Below, in pieces: positions 20,432-30,281 of a stretch of 64,000 nucleotides of DNA. A model generated the notes under the pieces. It saw nothing but the letters and a program-made list of their open reading frames with translations, made no database searches and was not told the origin of the DNA. Source of the stretch: Desulfamplus sp. (GTDB lineage: Bacteria > Desulfobacterota > Desulfobacteria > Desulfobacterales > Desulfobacteraceae). Numbering within the stretch: the first letter of the stretch is position 1; each line of letters starts with the position of its first letter. The stretch is from positions 124,001 through 188,000 of the forward strand of contig JADGBE010000001.1 of NCBI GenBank assembly GCA_015231615.1, read 5' to 3'. Both the position numbers and the translations under genes were made by a program.

Positions 20432-20926
20432 TTGAAATCAAATCAGAAAGTTGCACTTATAAGACTTCTATTGGTGAGTGGTAATATTATTCTGTTTGAT
20501 CAGTTGACAAAATATATTATTACAAACAGTTTAATGCTGCATGAAGTAATCTCTATAACCCCTTTTTTTAATATTACACATGTCTTAAACCCAGGAGGTG
20601 CTTTTGGACTCTTTGCGAATCACTCTCCATTAGTAAGAAAATTTTTTTTTCTTTTTGTATCTTCAGTAGTAGCTATTGCCCTTTTGTGGTTTTACATAAA
20701 AACAGTAGATAGGTATCCATTTTTTTCATTAGGTTTGGCGGCTATTTTCGGAGGAGCTGTTGGCAATCTAATTGATCGTTTTCGTTACGGAAAGGTTGTA
20801 GATTTTTTAGATTTCTATATTGGCTATTATCACTGGCCTGCCTTTAATATAGCAGATAGTGCGATATGTGTAGGAATGGCTATTTTTATCTATCATGTTC
20901 TGCTTAATAAGATTCCAGATTTTTAG
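20432..20926 (+). CDS. lspA: Lipoprotein signal peptidase (TTG start)
   Basis: FDQLTKYII; NPGGAFGLF; GNLIDRFRYGKVVDFLDF; FNIADSAICVG. Confidence 0.96.
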   Translation: MKSNQKVALIRLLLVSGNIILFDQLTKYIITNSLMLHEVISITPFFNITHVLNPGGAFGLFANHSPLVRKFFFLFVSSVVAIALLWFYIKTVDRYPFFSLGLAAIFGGAVGNLIDRFRYGKVVDFLDFYIGYYHWPAFNIADSAICVGMAIFIYHVLLNKIPDF

Positions 20927-20930
20927 GAAT

Positions 20931-20973
20931 ACTTTGACATCAATTTTACTCTATTGCAAATTGATGTCAAAGT
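20931..20973 (+). terminator. Hairpin terminator downstream of lspA
   Basis: ACTTTGACATCAATTT ... AAATTGATGTCAAAGT (16-bp perfect stem) followed by TGATTTTATTTT. Confidence 0.75.
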
Positions 20974-21118
20974 TGATTTTATTTTGATCATATTCTATAT
21001 TTTTACAGCCTTGGATTATAAGTTTAGTGTTGGATATATGAAAGCTCAAGTTATTCCGTTTAAAGTACAATTAAGTAAGTAATAGATTACAAAAAAATTT
21101 GAATTTGGATATAAAACT

Positions 21119-21763
21119 ATGCTCTTAAAAGTCAATCCTGATAATCCACAGCCCCGCCTTATCTCCAAAGTAGTTGAGTTACTACAAGAAGGTGGGGTTA
21201 TTGCCTACCCAACAGATACCTTTTATGGAATCGGTTGTGATATTATGAATAAGAAAGCTATAGAGCGTGTATATCAGTTGAAAAACCGAGATAAGAGTGA
21301 GCCTTTTAGCTTTATATGCTCTGATCTTACTCATATTAGTGAATATGCAAAAGTCTCAAATTTTGCATATCGCAATATGAAAAGAGTGCTTCCCGGACCA
21401 TTTACTCTAATACTTCCCGGGTCAAAAATGGTGCCAAAAATAATGCTGACCAAACGCAAAACTGCTGGCATAAGAGTTCCGAACAATAATATTGTCATTG
21501 CAATCGCAAAAGAGTTAGGGCACCCAATTCTATCTACAAGTGCAAGCGATAAGGATAAGAGAAGTAACAGTAAAAACAGTGCCGATATAAAGGAGAGTAT
21601 ATTCAGTGATCCCTCCCTTATCCATGATCATTTTGGCTCTCTGCTTGATGCTGTTATTGATGGAGGGCAAGTTCCAAATGTAGCTTCAAGTATTGTCTCA
21701 TTAATTGATGACATACCTGAAATAATTCGCTATGGTGCTGGAGATGTTAGCGTCTTTGAATAA
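21119..21763 (+). CDS. L-threonylcarbamoyladenylate synthase family (YciO/YrdC/Sua5)
   Basis: GGVIAYPTDTFYGIGCD; KNRDKSEPFSFIC; GPFTLILPGSK; GIRVPNN; PILSTSAS. Confidence 0.92.
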   Translation: MLLKVNPDNPQPRLISKVVELLQEGGVIAYPTDTFYGIGCDIMNKKAIERVYQLKNRDKSEPFSFICSDLTHISEYAKVSNFAYRNMKRVLPGPFTLILPGSKMVPKIMLTKRKTAGIRVPNNNIVIAIAKELGHPILSTSASDKDKRSNSKNSADIKESIFSDPSLIHDHFGSLLDAVIDGGQVPNVASSIVSLIDDIPEIIRYGAGDVSVFE

Positions 21764-22603
21764 AGATGTAACTAATTTTTTTAAAAACTCACTTTTATCC
21801 TCTTCTGGATAGGCTATTTTTAGCTTTCCTTTAACTCCAGCAAGCTCTCCTGCCCATTCAACTGCATCATCAAGATTACCAAGTTTATCAACAAGTTTCA
21901 AAGATAGAGCTGATTCACCAGTATATATTCGACCATCTGCAAGTTTTGTCATGGTCTCTATAGCAATATTTCTTCCTTTAGCAGTATCTCTTACAAATTG
22001 ACCGTGAATTTCATTTACCACATTTTGAAGTAATTTTCGTTCATTCTCCTTTATATCTCTCATAGGAGACCCAATATCTTTATACTCTCCACTCTTTATC
22101 ACAATAGGAGAAAGCCCTATTTTCTCAACAATCTTCTGAAAATTTGCATATTCCATTATTACGCCAATACTACCTGTAATTGTACCTGGGTTTGCAACAA
22201 TACCATCACAAGATGCGGCTGCATAGTATCCACCTGACGCTGCTACAGAACCCATTGAGGCGACAACTTTTTTTATCTTTCTGACTTTTAAAATCTCTTT
22301 GTATATCTCTTGAGAAGGCCCAACACCTCCACCCGGGGAGTCAATTCTCACAACAATAGCCTTTATGGAGTTTTTATCCCTAAAACTTTTTATATGCTCA
22401 ATAACCTCTTTTGAAGAGACAATTGGACCTATTATCTCAACGACCCCAATATTAGCATCATTGTGTAATCTGCTGGCTGTGAAATCTGATTTTACTAAAG
22501 CAGAACTGGCTATAACTATAGCAATCAGAAAAATCATAAATGATGTAGCTATAGCAGACATAATCATTGTAAAAAAAAGAAATGGATGTCTTCTTGAAAA
22601 CAT
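21701..22603 (-). CDS. sppA: Signal peptide peptidase SppA
   Basis: VVRIDSPGGGVGPSQEIYKEI; ASMGSVAASGGYYAA; TGSIGVIMEYAN. Confidence 0.94.
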   Translation of the reverse strand: MFSRRHPFLFFTMIMSAIATSFMIFLIAIVIASSALVKSDFTASRLHNDANIGVVEIIGPIVSSKEVIEHIKSFRDKNSIKAIVVRIDSPGGGVGPSQEIYKEILKVRKIKKVVASMGSVAASGGYYAAASCDGIVANPGTITGSIGVIMEYANFQKIVEKIGLSPIVIKSGEYKDIGSPMRDIKENERKLLQNVVNEIHGQFVRDTAKGRNIAIETMTKLADGRIYTGESALSLKLVDKLGNLDDAVEWAGELAGVKGKLKIAYPEEDKSEFLKKLVTSLFKDANISSTIANYFRYVIN

Positions 22604-22633
22604 AAATCAATACCTCTTTGTTATTAGCTCAAG

Positions 22634-22730
22634 TATAGCTTTCCAGATAATTATTATCCCCCTCTCCATTGGGGAGGGGGACGGGGGTGGGGCAATAGGA
22701 ATTGCCAATTTATTTATCTGGAATACTATA
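22634..22730. repeat. Possible MITE-like element: inverted-repeat ends with internal G-rich hairpin
   Basis: Left end TATAGCTTTCCAGATAAT; reverse complement of right end TATAGTATTCCAGATAAAT (15/17 over the shared core). Solo related end at 29641. Confidence 0.5.
22671..22692 (+). other. G-quadruplex motif GGGGAGGGGGACGGGGGTGGGG
   Basis: Four runs of at least four G with 1-2 nt loops in an AT-rich context. Confidence 0.8.
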
Positions 22731-22766
22731 TTACTCCAACCGGGAATGGGTAATAAATTAAAAGAT

Positions 22767-22802
22767 AAAGCCGGATTGAGAATATTCTCTATATCCGGCT
22801 TT
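22767..22802 (-). terminator. Hairpin terminator downstream of rpsA
   Basis: AAAGCCGGAT ... ATCCGGCTTT with inner GAGAATATTCTC palindrome; T-rich on the minus-strand 3' side. Confidence 0.75.
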
Positions 22803-22832
22803 ACAATTTATAGAAACATATTTTATTTATAT

Positions 22833-24617
22833 TTATGGTTTTGCGGCTTCTTGAAGATTATCTCTTAGAAGTTCGCCAAATGACGAAGTTGCAGGTTTTG
22901 CATTTTTAACTAAATCTTGAACATTCTCCTGCTCTTCTTCAATCTCAAGCCTTTTTATAGAAAGTCCGATACGCCTTTCATCGCTGTTGATATTCATAAC
23001 TCTTGCTGTAATATGATCCCCTGGTTTGAACTGATCTACAGGAGTTTTAATCTTCTCTTTGCTTATTTCAGATACATGAACTAATCCCTCAATACCCTCT
23101 TCAAGCTCAACAAATACGCCAAAATCTGTAACATTAGTGATAAGTCCTGAAATCTCTGTTCCAACTCTATAACGATCCCCAACTGTTACCCATGGGTCAG
23201 GTTGTGTCTGTTTAATGCCAAGAGAAAAACGCTCGCTGGCTTTATCAATGTCAAGGACAACCGCTTGAATTATATCATTCTTTTTGTATATCTCAGAAGG
23301 ATGTTTGATCCTCTTTGTCCATGATATGTCAGAGATATGAACAAGACCATCTATATCGTCATCAATTCCAATAAAGAGACCAAAGTCAGTGATGTTCTTT
23401 ATTTTTCCTTCAATTACTGTTCCAATAGGATATTTTTCGCTTATAACTTCCCATGGATTTTCCACAGTCTGTTTAATACCAAGTGAGATTCTACGGTTAT
23501 CAGGTTTAAGATCCAATACAACAGCCTCAATCTCTTCGCCAACAGATACCATTTTAGATGGATGACGAACCTTTCTTGTCCATGACATTTCAGATACATG
23601 AATAAGACCTTCAACGCCCTCTTCAAGCTCTACAAAGGCTCCATAATCAGTTAGGCTAACAACTTTACCCTTTACCTTTGAGCCTACAGGATATTTTGTT
23701 TGAGCAGTTGTCCAAGGATCAGGAGTAAGCTGTTTCATACCAAGAGATACACGCTCTTTTTCAAAATCAAACGAAAGTATTTTGACCTTAATTTTATCGC
23801 CCACAGAGAAAAGTTCTGATGGATGTTTAACTCTACCCCATGAAATATCTGTAATGTGTAGAAGTCCATCAACTCCGCCAAGATCGACAAATACTCCATA
23901 CTCAGTAATGTTTTTAACAATACCAATCATCACTTTCTCTGTTTCAATGGAATCAAGAGTCTCTGTTCTTGCTTGTTCACGCTGATTCTCAAGAATAATA
24001 CGTCGAGACAGAACAATATTGCTTCTCTTTCTGTTGTATTTAAGAACTTTAAATATGTAAGTTTGCCCTACCATCTCATCCATGTTTCTGATAGGTCGTA
24101 AGTCTGCCTGAGATCCGGGTAAAAAGGCTGGAAGTCCAATATCAACTGAGAATCCACCTTTTACACGACTTGTAATTACACCATCAATAGTGCCGTCTGC
24201 TTCATAAATATCTTTGATTGAATCCCAAACTTTAACCTTTGCAGCCTTCTCTTTTGAGAGGATAACTGTCTCCTCTTCTTCGTCCCATGACTCAACCATA
24301 ACTTCAACCCTGTCATCAAGGTTGACATTTACATTGCCCTGCTCGTCCCTGAATTCATGAATTGCGATCTGCCCTTCAGATTTATAGCCCACATCGACAA
24401 GTACATGATCCCTATCAACAGCAATAATAGTTCCAGTTACAACTTGTCCTTCTTCAAAGCGTTTAAAGCTTTCCTCATAAATACCCATCAATTCGTCCAT
24501 TGTCTCTTCGCCTGTTAATACAGGTTCTGATTTGCGGCTTTTTTTTACTTCTTCGGCAGTTTCAATCTCTTCAGTGTTCATGTTGTTGTTCTCGTTAATT
24601 TCAGCAATGTTATTCAT
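22833..24617 (-). CDS. rpsA: 30S ribosomal protein S1 (multiple S1 domains)
   Basis: Repeated S1 motifs: GIVKNITEYGVFVDLGGVDGLLHITDISWGRVKHPSE, GKVVSLTDYGAFVELEEGVEGLIHVSEMSW. Confidence 0.96.
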   Translation of the reverse strand: MNNIAEINENNNMNTEEIETAEEVKKSRKSEPVLTGEETMDELMGIYEESFKRFEEGQVVTGTIIAVDRDHVLVDVGYKSEGQIAIHEFRDEQGNVNVNLDDRVEVMVESWDEEEETVILSKEKAAKVKVWDSIKDIYEADGTIDGVITSRVKGGFSVDIGLPAFLPGSQADLRPIRNMDEMVGQTYIFKVLKYNRKRSNIVLSRRIILENQREQARTETLDSIETEKVMIGIVKNITEYGVFVDLGGVDGLLHITDISWGRVKHPSELFSVGDKIKVKILSFDFEKERVSLGMKQLTPDPWTTAQTKYPVGSKVKGKVVSLTDYGAFVELEEGVEGLIHVSEMSWTRKVRHPSKMVSVGEEIEAVVLDLKPDNRRISLGIKQTVENPWEVISEKYPIGTVIEGKIKNITDFGLFIGIDDDIDGLVHISDISWTKRIKHPSEIYKKNDIIQAVVLDIDKASERFSLGIKQTQPDPWVTVGDRYRVGTEISGLITNVTDFGVFVELEEGIEGLVHVSEISKEKIKTPVDQFKPGDHITARVMNINSDERRIGLSIKRLEIEEEQENVQDLVKNAKPATSSFGELLRDNLQEAAKP

Positions 24618-24907
24618 TAATATTATTTCTCCCTAAACAGTATTTTACACTCTTAAAAACCACAGATAAAATAATTAGAGAAAAAGATAAATATACAGTC
24701 TATTTAAAAAAAACACTCTACTTTAAATTACCTATTATTTTGTTAAGAGTATAATTTATTACATATAGCAGAAGAAAAAATGGAAAACAATAAAAAAATT
24801 ATTCCGATTACTTAATTTTTGAATTTTTAAAACGTTACGGGATTATTTACAGGAATATTTATTGTAAAGCTCAGGTCATATCTGGCTCCATTTATGCTGG
24901 TATAACT

Positions 24908-27900
24908 TTAATACTTTGCAACTTCTTGAGAAAAATCAATAAACGCATCTTTTAAAGAGGCAGATAATCTTTTTATAGCTTCAATATTATTTTGATGGTT
25001 CTCTTTTTGTTCAAGGGCTTTATGTTCAATCTCTTCTGCAATTTGCGACAAGACTTTTGCTCCAATATTTAAAGAGATACCTTTGAGTGAATGGGTGCTA
25101 AAAAAAATCTTCTCAGGATCGTTTGAATCTATTCCTACTTGTAAATCTGATAAAAGTTCTGGGACTCTTCCTAAAAATATAGATGTAAGTTTTTCGTAGA
25201 ACTCCATATTATTACCAACTCTTGCAAGAAAGGCGTCTCTATCAAAAACTGACCTATCAAAAACTGACCGATTTATCTCTGCCTCTATCTCTTGTGTCAG
25301 GTCTATTTTTTGTTTTTGGGTATATAAATTTAACTCTGTTTCTAAACCAGACTCTTTTTTTTCTAAATTATCTACCGTAAACCCCTTTTTTTCTAAGGCT
25401 TTTGATGGTGGCACAAAACGTTTGATAACACTAACAAGCTCTTCTGGTTTAAATGGTTTTGACAAATAGAAATCCATACCTTCAGCAATACATTTATCTC
25501 TGTCATCTTTAAAGGCATCTGCTGTTAATGCGACAATTGGCGTACGTACTTTTCTCTTTTCACTAAAAAGAGCTTTTTTAGACTTTTCAAACTCTTCTTT
25601 GGTAAATTCTTCTTTGGTAAATGTTTCACTATTTTCTTCTTCTCTGCTAAACGCCTCAAATCCTTCGCACGATTTAACTCTTTCATCTTCTCTTATATTT
25701 TCACACTCTCTAATTTTACGAGTTGCCTCAAATCCGTTCATCTCTGGCATGTGAATGTCCATGAAAATTAGATCAACCTCATTTAAAGCAAATCTTTTCA
25801 AAGCCTCTTTTCCGTTATGAGCTTCAATAACTTCAAATCCCATTTTATTTAGATTAGCCTTTATAATCAGCATATTTATGGGGTTATCTTCAGCAACAAG
25901 AACTGTTCCTGTATAAATAACGGTGCCTGTATGATGGTGAGGTTCTGTATCTCTTTCTCCCGATATTGGTTGCTCAAGTTGCCCTGAAACTTGGGAATAT
26001 TCTCCTAATTGCATATTAAATTTAGGAGGATCGGAAATAGAAACAGAAAATTGAGATTGCTCTACAACAGGTAAAAGCATATTGACAAAAAAGGTAGTTC
26101 CCACATCAGGAGTGCTTTCAACTGTTATCGTTCCGCCCATCATTTCAGTCAGCCGTTTACTTATACTAAGCCCAAGACCAGTTCCACCATATTTTCTGGT
26201 TGTAAATTCGTCTGCCTGAGTAAAACTTTCAAAGACTCTATCAAGCTTATGTTCTGGAATCCCAATACCAGTATCTTGAACTGAAATGGTTATTGGCAGA
26301 ACTTCCCCTCTACAGTTCTTCTGATCCGAAAGATTACGGTTAGCCTGCCCGTATTCACTGCCCGATTTTGCAATAGACACCCTGACCTTGCCACTCTCTG
26401 TAAATTTTACAGCATTACCTATTAGATTCAATATTATCTGACGGATTCTTACAGGGTCGCCAAGAAAATGTTCAGGGAGATTAGGCTCAAATTCTGTAAA
26501 AAGCAAAAGACCTTTTTCACTTGCTCTATGACTCATCATAAAAACGCTTTTTTGCACAACATCGACAAGGTTGAACTCAATATTTTCAAGCTCAAGTTTA
26601 TCAGCCTCAATTTTGGATATGTCGAGAATATCATTTATAATATCAAGCAGGGAGTATGCAGAGTATCTTAGATTTTCAAGATAATCCTTTTGAAGTTGGG
26701 TCATCTCGGTTGTTAGAAGAAGGTCTGTTAAACCGATAACCCCATTCATTGGGGTTCTAATCTCATGGCTCATTACAGCAAGAAACTGACTTTTAGTTAT
26801 ATTTGCGGCTTCAGCATCTTCTTTAGCTTTTTTAAGCTCTTTTTCAATGAGCTTACGGTCAGTTATATCTTGATTTATAGCAATAGCACCCTCTATCTCC
26901 TGATTAGCTCCTATAATCGGAACTGCCCAATTAAGAACAATCTTTCTTGTGCCATCAAAACACTCAATTTCAAGCTCCTCTTCAGTTGAGACTTCCCCAT
27001 TAGCTAAAGCTCTTGCAACTGCCCAATCTTCTGGTTTGAGCGTCTCACCCGTTGATACCCACCATGCTTTATATTCACCGTAATTTTCAATACCAACTTT
27101 GTGCATTCCTGCCCAAAGGGTTTCTCCAGCTTTATTACCATAAGTTATTTTGCCTTTTTTGTTTATAATCCATAGAGCAATCGGCAATATCTCTAATACC
27201 TTAGTTAGCAATCTTTGGCTCTCCATAAGGGCATCTGACATTGCTTTGAACTCCGTTATATCTCTTACAACAGCAAGTGAGCGGACGAAATTTCCATCAA
27301 AATCTCTCTCAGAAATAGCAGAGAGAATGGTGTCCATTATCTCTCCGTTTTTCTTTACAAAATTATACGATACATCTTCTATTGAACCATCTTCAAAGAA
27401 CTGAGGAAGAATTATTAAGTTTGCGTAGGAACGGGATTCTGGTGTAAAAAAATCTGTAAGATGACGACCTATAACTTCATGGCGTTCATAACCCATGACC
27501 TCAAGCCAGTAATCACTTACACTTACCAATGTTCCAGACTCATCTATGGAGTGGAGCATGACAGGGGTTTTGTTGTAGATTGAACGGTAACGCTCTTCAT
27601 TTTTTCTTAATATATCTTCTGCCTCTTTTCTCTCGGTAATGTCACGCACAATACCCCACATTCCAATCGGCTGCTGGTTTTGGTCAATCATCAAAAATGT
27701 ACGCAGCTCAACAGGAAAAACAGTTCCATCTTTTTTTATATACTCTTTTTCATAAATATCTGAATACCCTTGAGTTAGAATCTGTTCATTAACAATTTTC
27801 TCCTCCATAGTATGCCATTTTGCAGGGGTAAGTTGTCCATAGGTCAATTTTCTAAGCTCTTCTTTAGAATAACCGAGCATAGACTCATAAGATAGATTAG

Positions 27901-28741
27901 TCTCAATAATAGACCCTGACATATCAACACTTGCAAAAGCATCCATCATTGAGTCGAAAAGGAGTCTATATTTGATTTCACTTGCGTGCATGGCTTTCTC
28001 TGCATATTCACGTTCAGTTATCTCTTGTTGAAGCTCCTCGTTTATCCTCTCAAATTTCATTGCCCGATCTTCGAGCTTTCTTATTATCGGGTTTGTTATT
28101 TTTACAAATAAAAATGCACCTGACAAAACAAACAGAATGGTTAAAAATCCCGCAATTAACCCAGCTTTTATGAATGGCTCTCGTATTTCAGAGATATTGA
28201 TTTTGGTAACAAGCCCGAGTTTCAGAGTAGCATCTGGAAAAACAACAGGCTCATAAGCTGCAACAACCTTTTGCCCCATGTAATCAATTCCAACCATTGC
28301 ACCTGAATTGCCTGACAATGCTTTTCGCATCGGCTCTGCAAGCGAAGAGTCAAACGGAATTGACTTGTGTGTTTCTATTCCGCCATAAGTATGAGTCAGA
28401 AGAAAAACGATATTATTTCCATCTTTTTTGGCAAAAACAAGCTCACCTGTTTTTCCAAAGCTATTGAAATGCTGATACGCATCTTTTATTTGATAAAGAG
28501 TAGCTTCAAATGCCCCTCCAGAATAACCAATGTTGTTAATTGTGTTAAATCTGGCAGTTGCTTCGATAAGACGTGCCCGTGCCTGAACACTGACAATAAG
28601 ACGAGCTTTTTGTGCTTCAAAGGATGTGTTATATAAAATAGCAGTTGTTATTCCCGCAATCATTATCGATGAAAATGCCATGATTGCAATCAATAATGAT
28701 ACTCTTTTGCGTTCATTCATATCTATCAACATAAATACCAA
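24908..28741 (-). CDS. Hybrid sensor histidine kinase: periplasmic sensor, several PAS, HisKA-HATPase, receiver, HPt
   Basis: MSHEIRTPMNGVIGL, NLIGNAVKFTESG, DTGIGIPEHKLDRVFESFTQAD, GGTGLGLSISKRL, DLIFMDIHMPEMNG, FFSTHSLKGISLNIGA. Confidence 0.95.
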   Translation of the reverse strand: MVFMLIDMNERKRVSLLIAIMAFSSIMIAGITTAILYNTSFEAQKARLIVSVQARARLIEATARFNTINNIGYSGGAFEATLYQIKDAYQHFNSFGKTGELVFAKKDGNNIVFLLTHTYGGIETHKSIPFDSSLAEPMRKALSGNSGAMVGIDYMGQKVVAAYEPVVFPDATLKLGLVTKINISEIREPFIKAGLIAGFLTILFVLSGAFLFVKITNPIIRKLEDRAMKFERINEELQQEITEREYAEKAMHASEIKYRLLFDSMMDAFASVDMSGSIIETNLSYESMLGYSKEELRKLTYGQLTPAKWHTMEEKIVNEQILTQGYSDIYEKEYIKKDGTVFPVELRTFLMIDQNQQPIGMWGIVRDITERKEAEDILRKNEERYRSIYNKTPVMLHSIDESGTLVSVSDYWLEVMGYERHEVIGRHLTDFFTPESRSYANLIILPQFFEDGSIEDVSYNFVKKNGEIMDTILSAISERDFDGNFVRSLAVVRDITEFKAMSDALMESQRLLTKVLEILPIALWIINKKGKITYGNKAGETLWAGMHKVGIENYGEYKAWWVSTGETLKPEDWAVARALANGEVSTEEELEIECFDGTRKIVLNWAVPIIGANQEIEGAIAINQDITDRKLIEKELKKAKEDAEAANITKSQFLAVMSHEIRTPMNGVIGLTDLLLTTEMTQLQKDYLENLRYSAYSLLDIINDILDISKIEADKLELENIEFNLVDVVQKSVFMMSHRASEKGLLLFTEFEPNLPEHFLGDPVRIRQIILNLIGNAVKFTESGKVRVSIAKSGSEYGQANRNLSDQKNCRGEVLPITISVQDTGIGIPEHKLDRVFESFTQADEFTTRKYGGTGLGLSISKRLTEMMGGTITVESTPDVGTTFFVNMLLPVVEQSQFSVSISDPPKFNMQLGEYSQVSGQLEQPISGERDTEPHHHTGTVIYTGTVLVAEDNPINMLIIKANLNKMGFEVIEAHNGKEALKRFALNEVDLIFMDIHMPEMNGFEATRKIRECENIREDERVKSCEGFEAFSREEENSETFTKEEFTKEEFEKSKKALFSEKRKVRTPIVALTADAFKDDRDKCIAEGMDFYLSKPFKPEELVSVIKRFVPPSKALEKKGFTVDNLEKKESGLETELNLYTQKQKIDLTQEIEAEINRSVFDRSVFDRDAFLARVGNNMEFYEKLTSIFLGRVPELLSDLQVGIDSNDPEKIFFSTHSLKGISLNIGAKVLSQIAEEIEHKALEQKENHQNNIEAIKRLSASLKDAFIDFSQEVAKY

Positions 28742-28946
28742 ATCTCCGATAATATTATGTTTCTATTTTTATAATTGACCTTCTGCAAAATCTATTTTCT
28801 ATTCAGTAAATCAAAGGGATTTATTGAAGTTTTGCAGGTGCTTTAATAAAATAGACGTCCATATATTCCACTTTTTTATTCTTGACTGTCAAGGTCTATT
28901 ATTATATTTGAACCAATTTAAATCGGAATTTATTAAGGAATTCAAA

Positions 28947-29639
28947 ATGGAAATAGTGCATGATTTATTATGGCTTCTTAAGCCCGAAGGTATAACGTGG
29001 CTCATTACTGTAGGCGGGTTGCCAGCAATTTGTTTTGTTATTTTTGCTGAAACTGGATTTTTTGCCCTGTTGCCGGGTGATTCGCTATTGGTTCTATGCG
29101 GCATATTTGCAGCTACAACTTCTCCTGAAGGAGAAGCTCTTTTACCCATTAGCTTTTTGTTGACCATACTACCGTTATTCGGAATCTTAGGAGATCAAGT
29201 TGGTTTTTGGCTTGGTAAATTGTTTGGTCAAGCCATGTATAACTGGAAAGATAAGAGCGTTTTGGGTGTGCCTATATTTAAGGTGGCATATCTTAAAAAA
29301 ACTGAAAATTTCTACAAACGGTGGGGCGTATTTTCAATTGTGATGGGGAGATGGGTGCCTATTGTAAGAACTTTTGCACCTATAGTCGCTGGAATTACCA
29401 AAATGCCTCTAAAAAAATTTATCACATTTAATATTTTAGGTGCTTTTCTATGGGTCTGGAGCATGGTATTAACGGGGTATTTATTAGGAAATATAGCAAA
29501 AACTAAGTTTAATTTTGATTTAGTAAAACATATTGATAAGATAGCTATTGTTATAATTATCATATCTTTAATACCTATTTTCTATACTGTTTGGAAAGAA
29601 AAACAAGAAAACAGAATTTTAGAAAAGATTGAGAAATAG
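28947..29639 (+). CDS. DedA family (SNARE-associated) membrane protein
   Basis: FAETGFFALLPGDSLLVLCGIFA; FGQAMYNWKDKS; GRWVPIVRTFAPIVAGITKMPLKKF. ATG at 28947 preceded by AAGGAA preferred over the track start 28824. Confidence 0.9.
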   Translation: MEIVHDLLWLLKPEGITWLITVGGLPAICFVIFAETGFFALLPGDSLLVLCGIFAATTSPEGEALLPISFLLTILPLFGILGDQVGFWLGKLFGQAMYNWKDKSVLGVPIFKVAYLKKTENFYKRWGVFSIVMGRWVPIVRTFAPIVAGITKMPLKKFITFNILGAFLWVWSMVLTGYLLGNIAKTKFNFDLVKHIDKIAIVIIIISLIPIFYTVWKEKQENRILEKIEK

Positions 29640-29640
29640 A

Positions 29641-29659
29641 TATACTATTCCAGATAAAT
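29641..29659 (+). repeat. Solo copy of the TATANTATTCCAGATAAAT motif
   Basis: TATACTATTCCAGATAAAT versus TATAGTATTCCAGATAAAT (reverse complement of 22712-22730): one mismatch. Confidence 0.65.
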
Positions 29660-29890
29660 GATCATGTTGTAACAGAGAATGGCAGACAACAAAAAATTAT
29701 TCTCCTGTAGATCTAAAAATCAAAAAGCCAGTAGTTGCCTACCGAGTTTTTCCTTGACAAAACAGATTAATATACAGTAAATTCATATACTTTAAATACA
29801 AGGTCTAAAATATATAAAAATCAAGATCAAATATTGATAAATAAATAAAATAAAACATCTAATTAATAAACATTAAGGAGTAGAAAGACA

Positions 29891-30154
29891 TTGGCTAATC
29901 ATAAATCTGCTATTAAACGTGCAAAACAAAATGAAGTTAGAAGATTAAGAAATAGATCAGCAAGATCAGCTATGAGAACAGCAATAAAAAAGGTTTATGT
30001 TGCAAAAGAAGAAGCTGCTGAGAACACTACTGAAATATTCAAAACAGCACAGTCTGTTATTGCAAAAGCCGCTAAAAAAGGACTTTTACATAAAAATACT
30101 GCTGCACGTAAAACTTCAAGACTTGCAAAATATCTAAATAAACAGGCTATATAG
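29891..30154 (+). CDS. rpsT: 30S ribosomal protein S20 (TTG start)
   Basis: MANHKSAIKRAKQNEVRRLRNRSARSAMRTAIKK; HKNTAARKTSRLAKYLN. Confidence 0.97.
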   Translation: MANHKSAIKRAKQNEVRRLRNRSARSAMRTAIKKVYVAKEEAAENTTEIFKTAQSVIAKAAKKGLLHKNTAARKTSRLAKYLNKQAI

Positions 30155-30209
30155 CAATATAAAAACTAAATAGGTTATAGTAAATTAAATCCAATTAGTT
30201 TAAATATAC

Positions 30210-30257
30210 AAAAAGAATAGGGTTTCAAACGTCATTGTTTGAAACCCTATTCTTTTT
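30210..30257. terminator. Bidirectional terminator between rpsT and lptE
   Basis: AAAAAGAATAGGGTTTCAAAC-GTCATT-GTTTGAAACCCTATTCTTTTT, 21-bp perfect stem. Confidence 0.93.
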
Positions 30258-30281
30258 GTTATATGAATAAAAATATATTTG

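Noticed and set aside
28824-28946. N-terminal extension of the DedA ORF
   Set aside because: ATG at 28947 has a ribosome-binding site and gives the typical family N-terminus.
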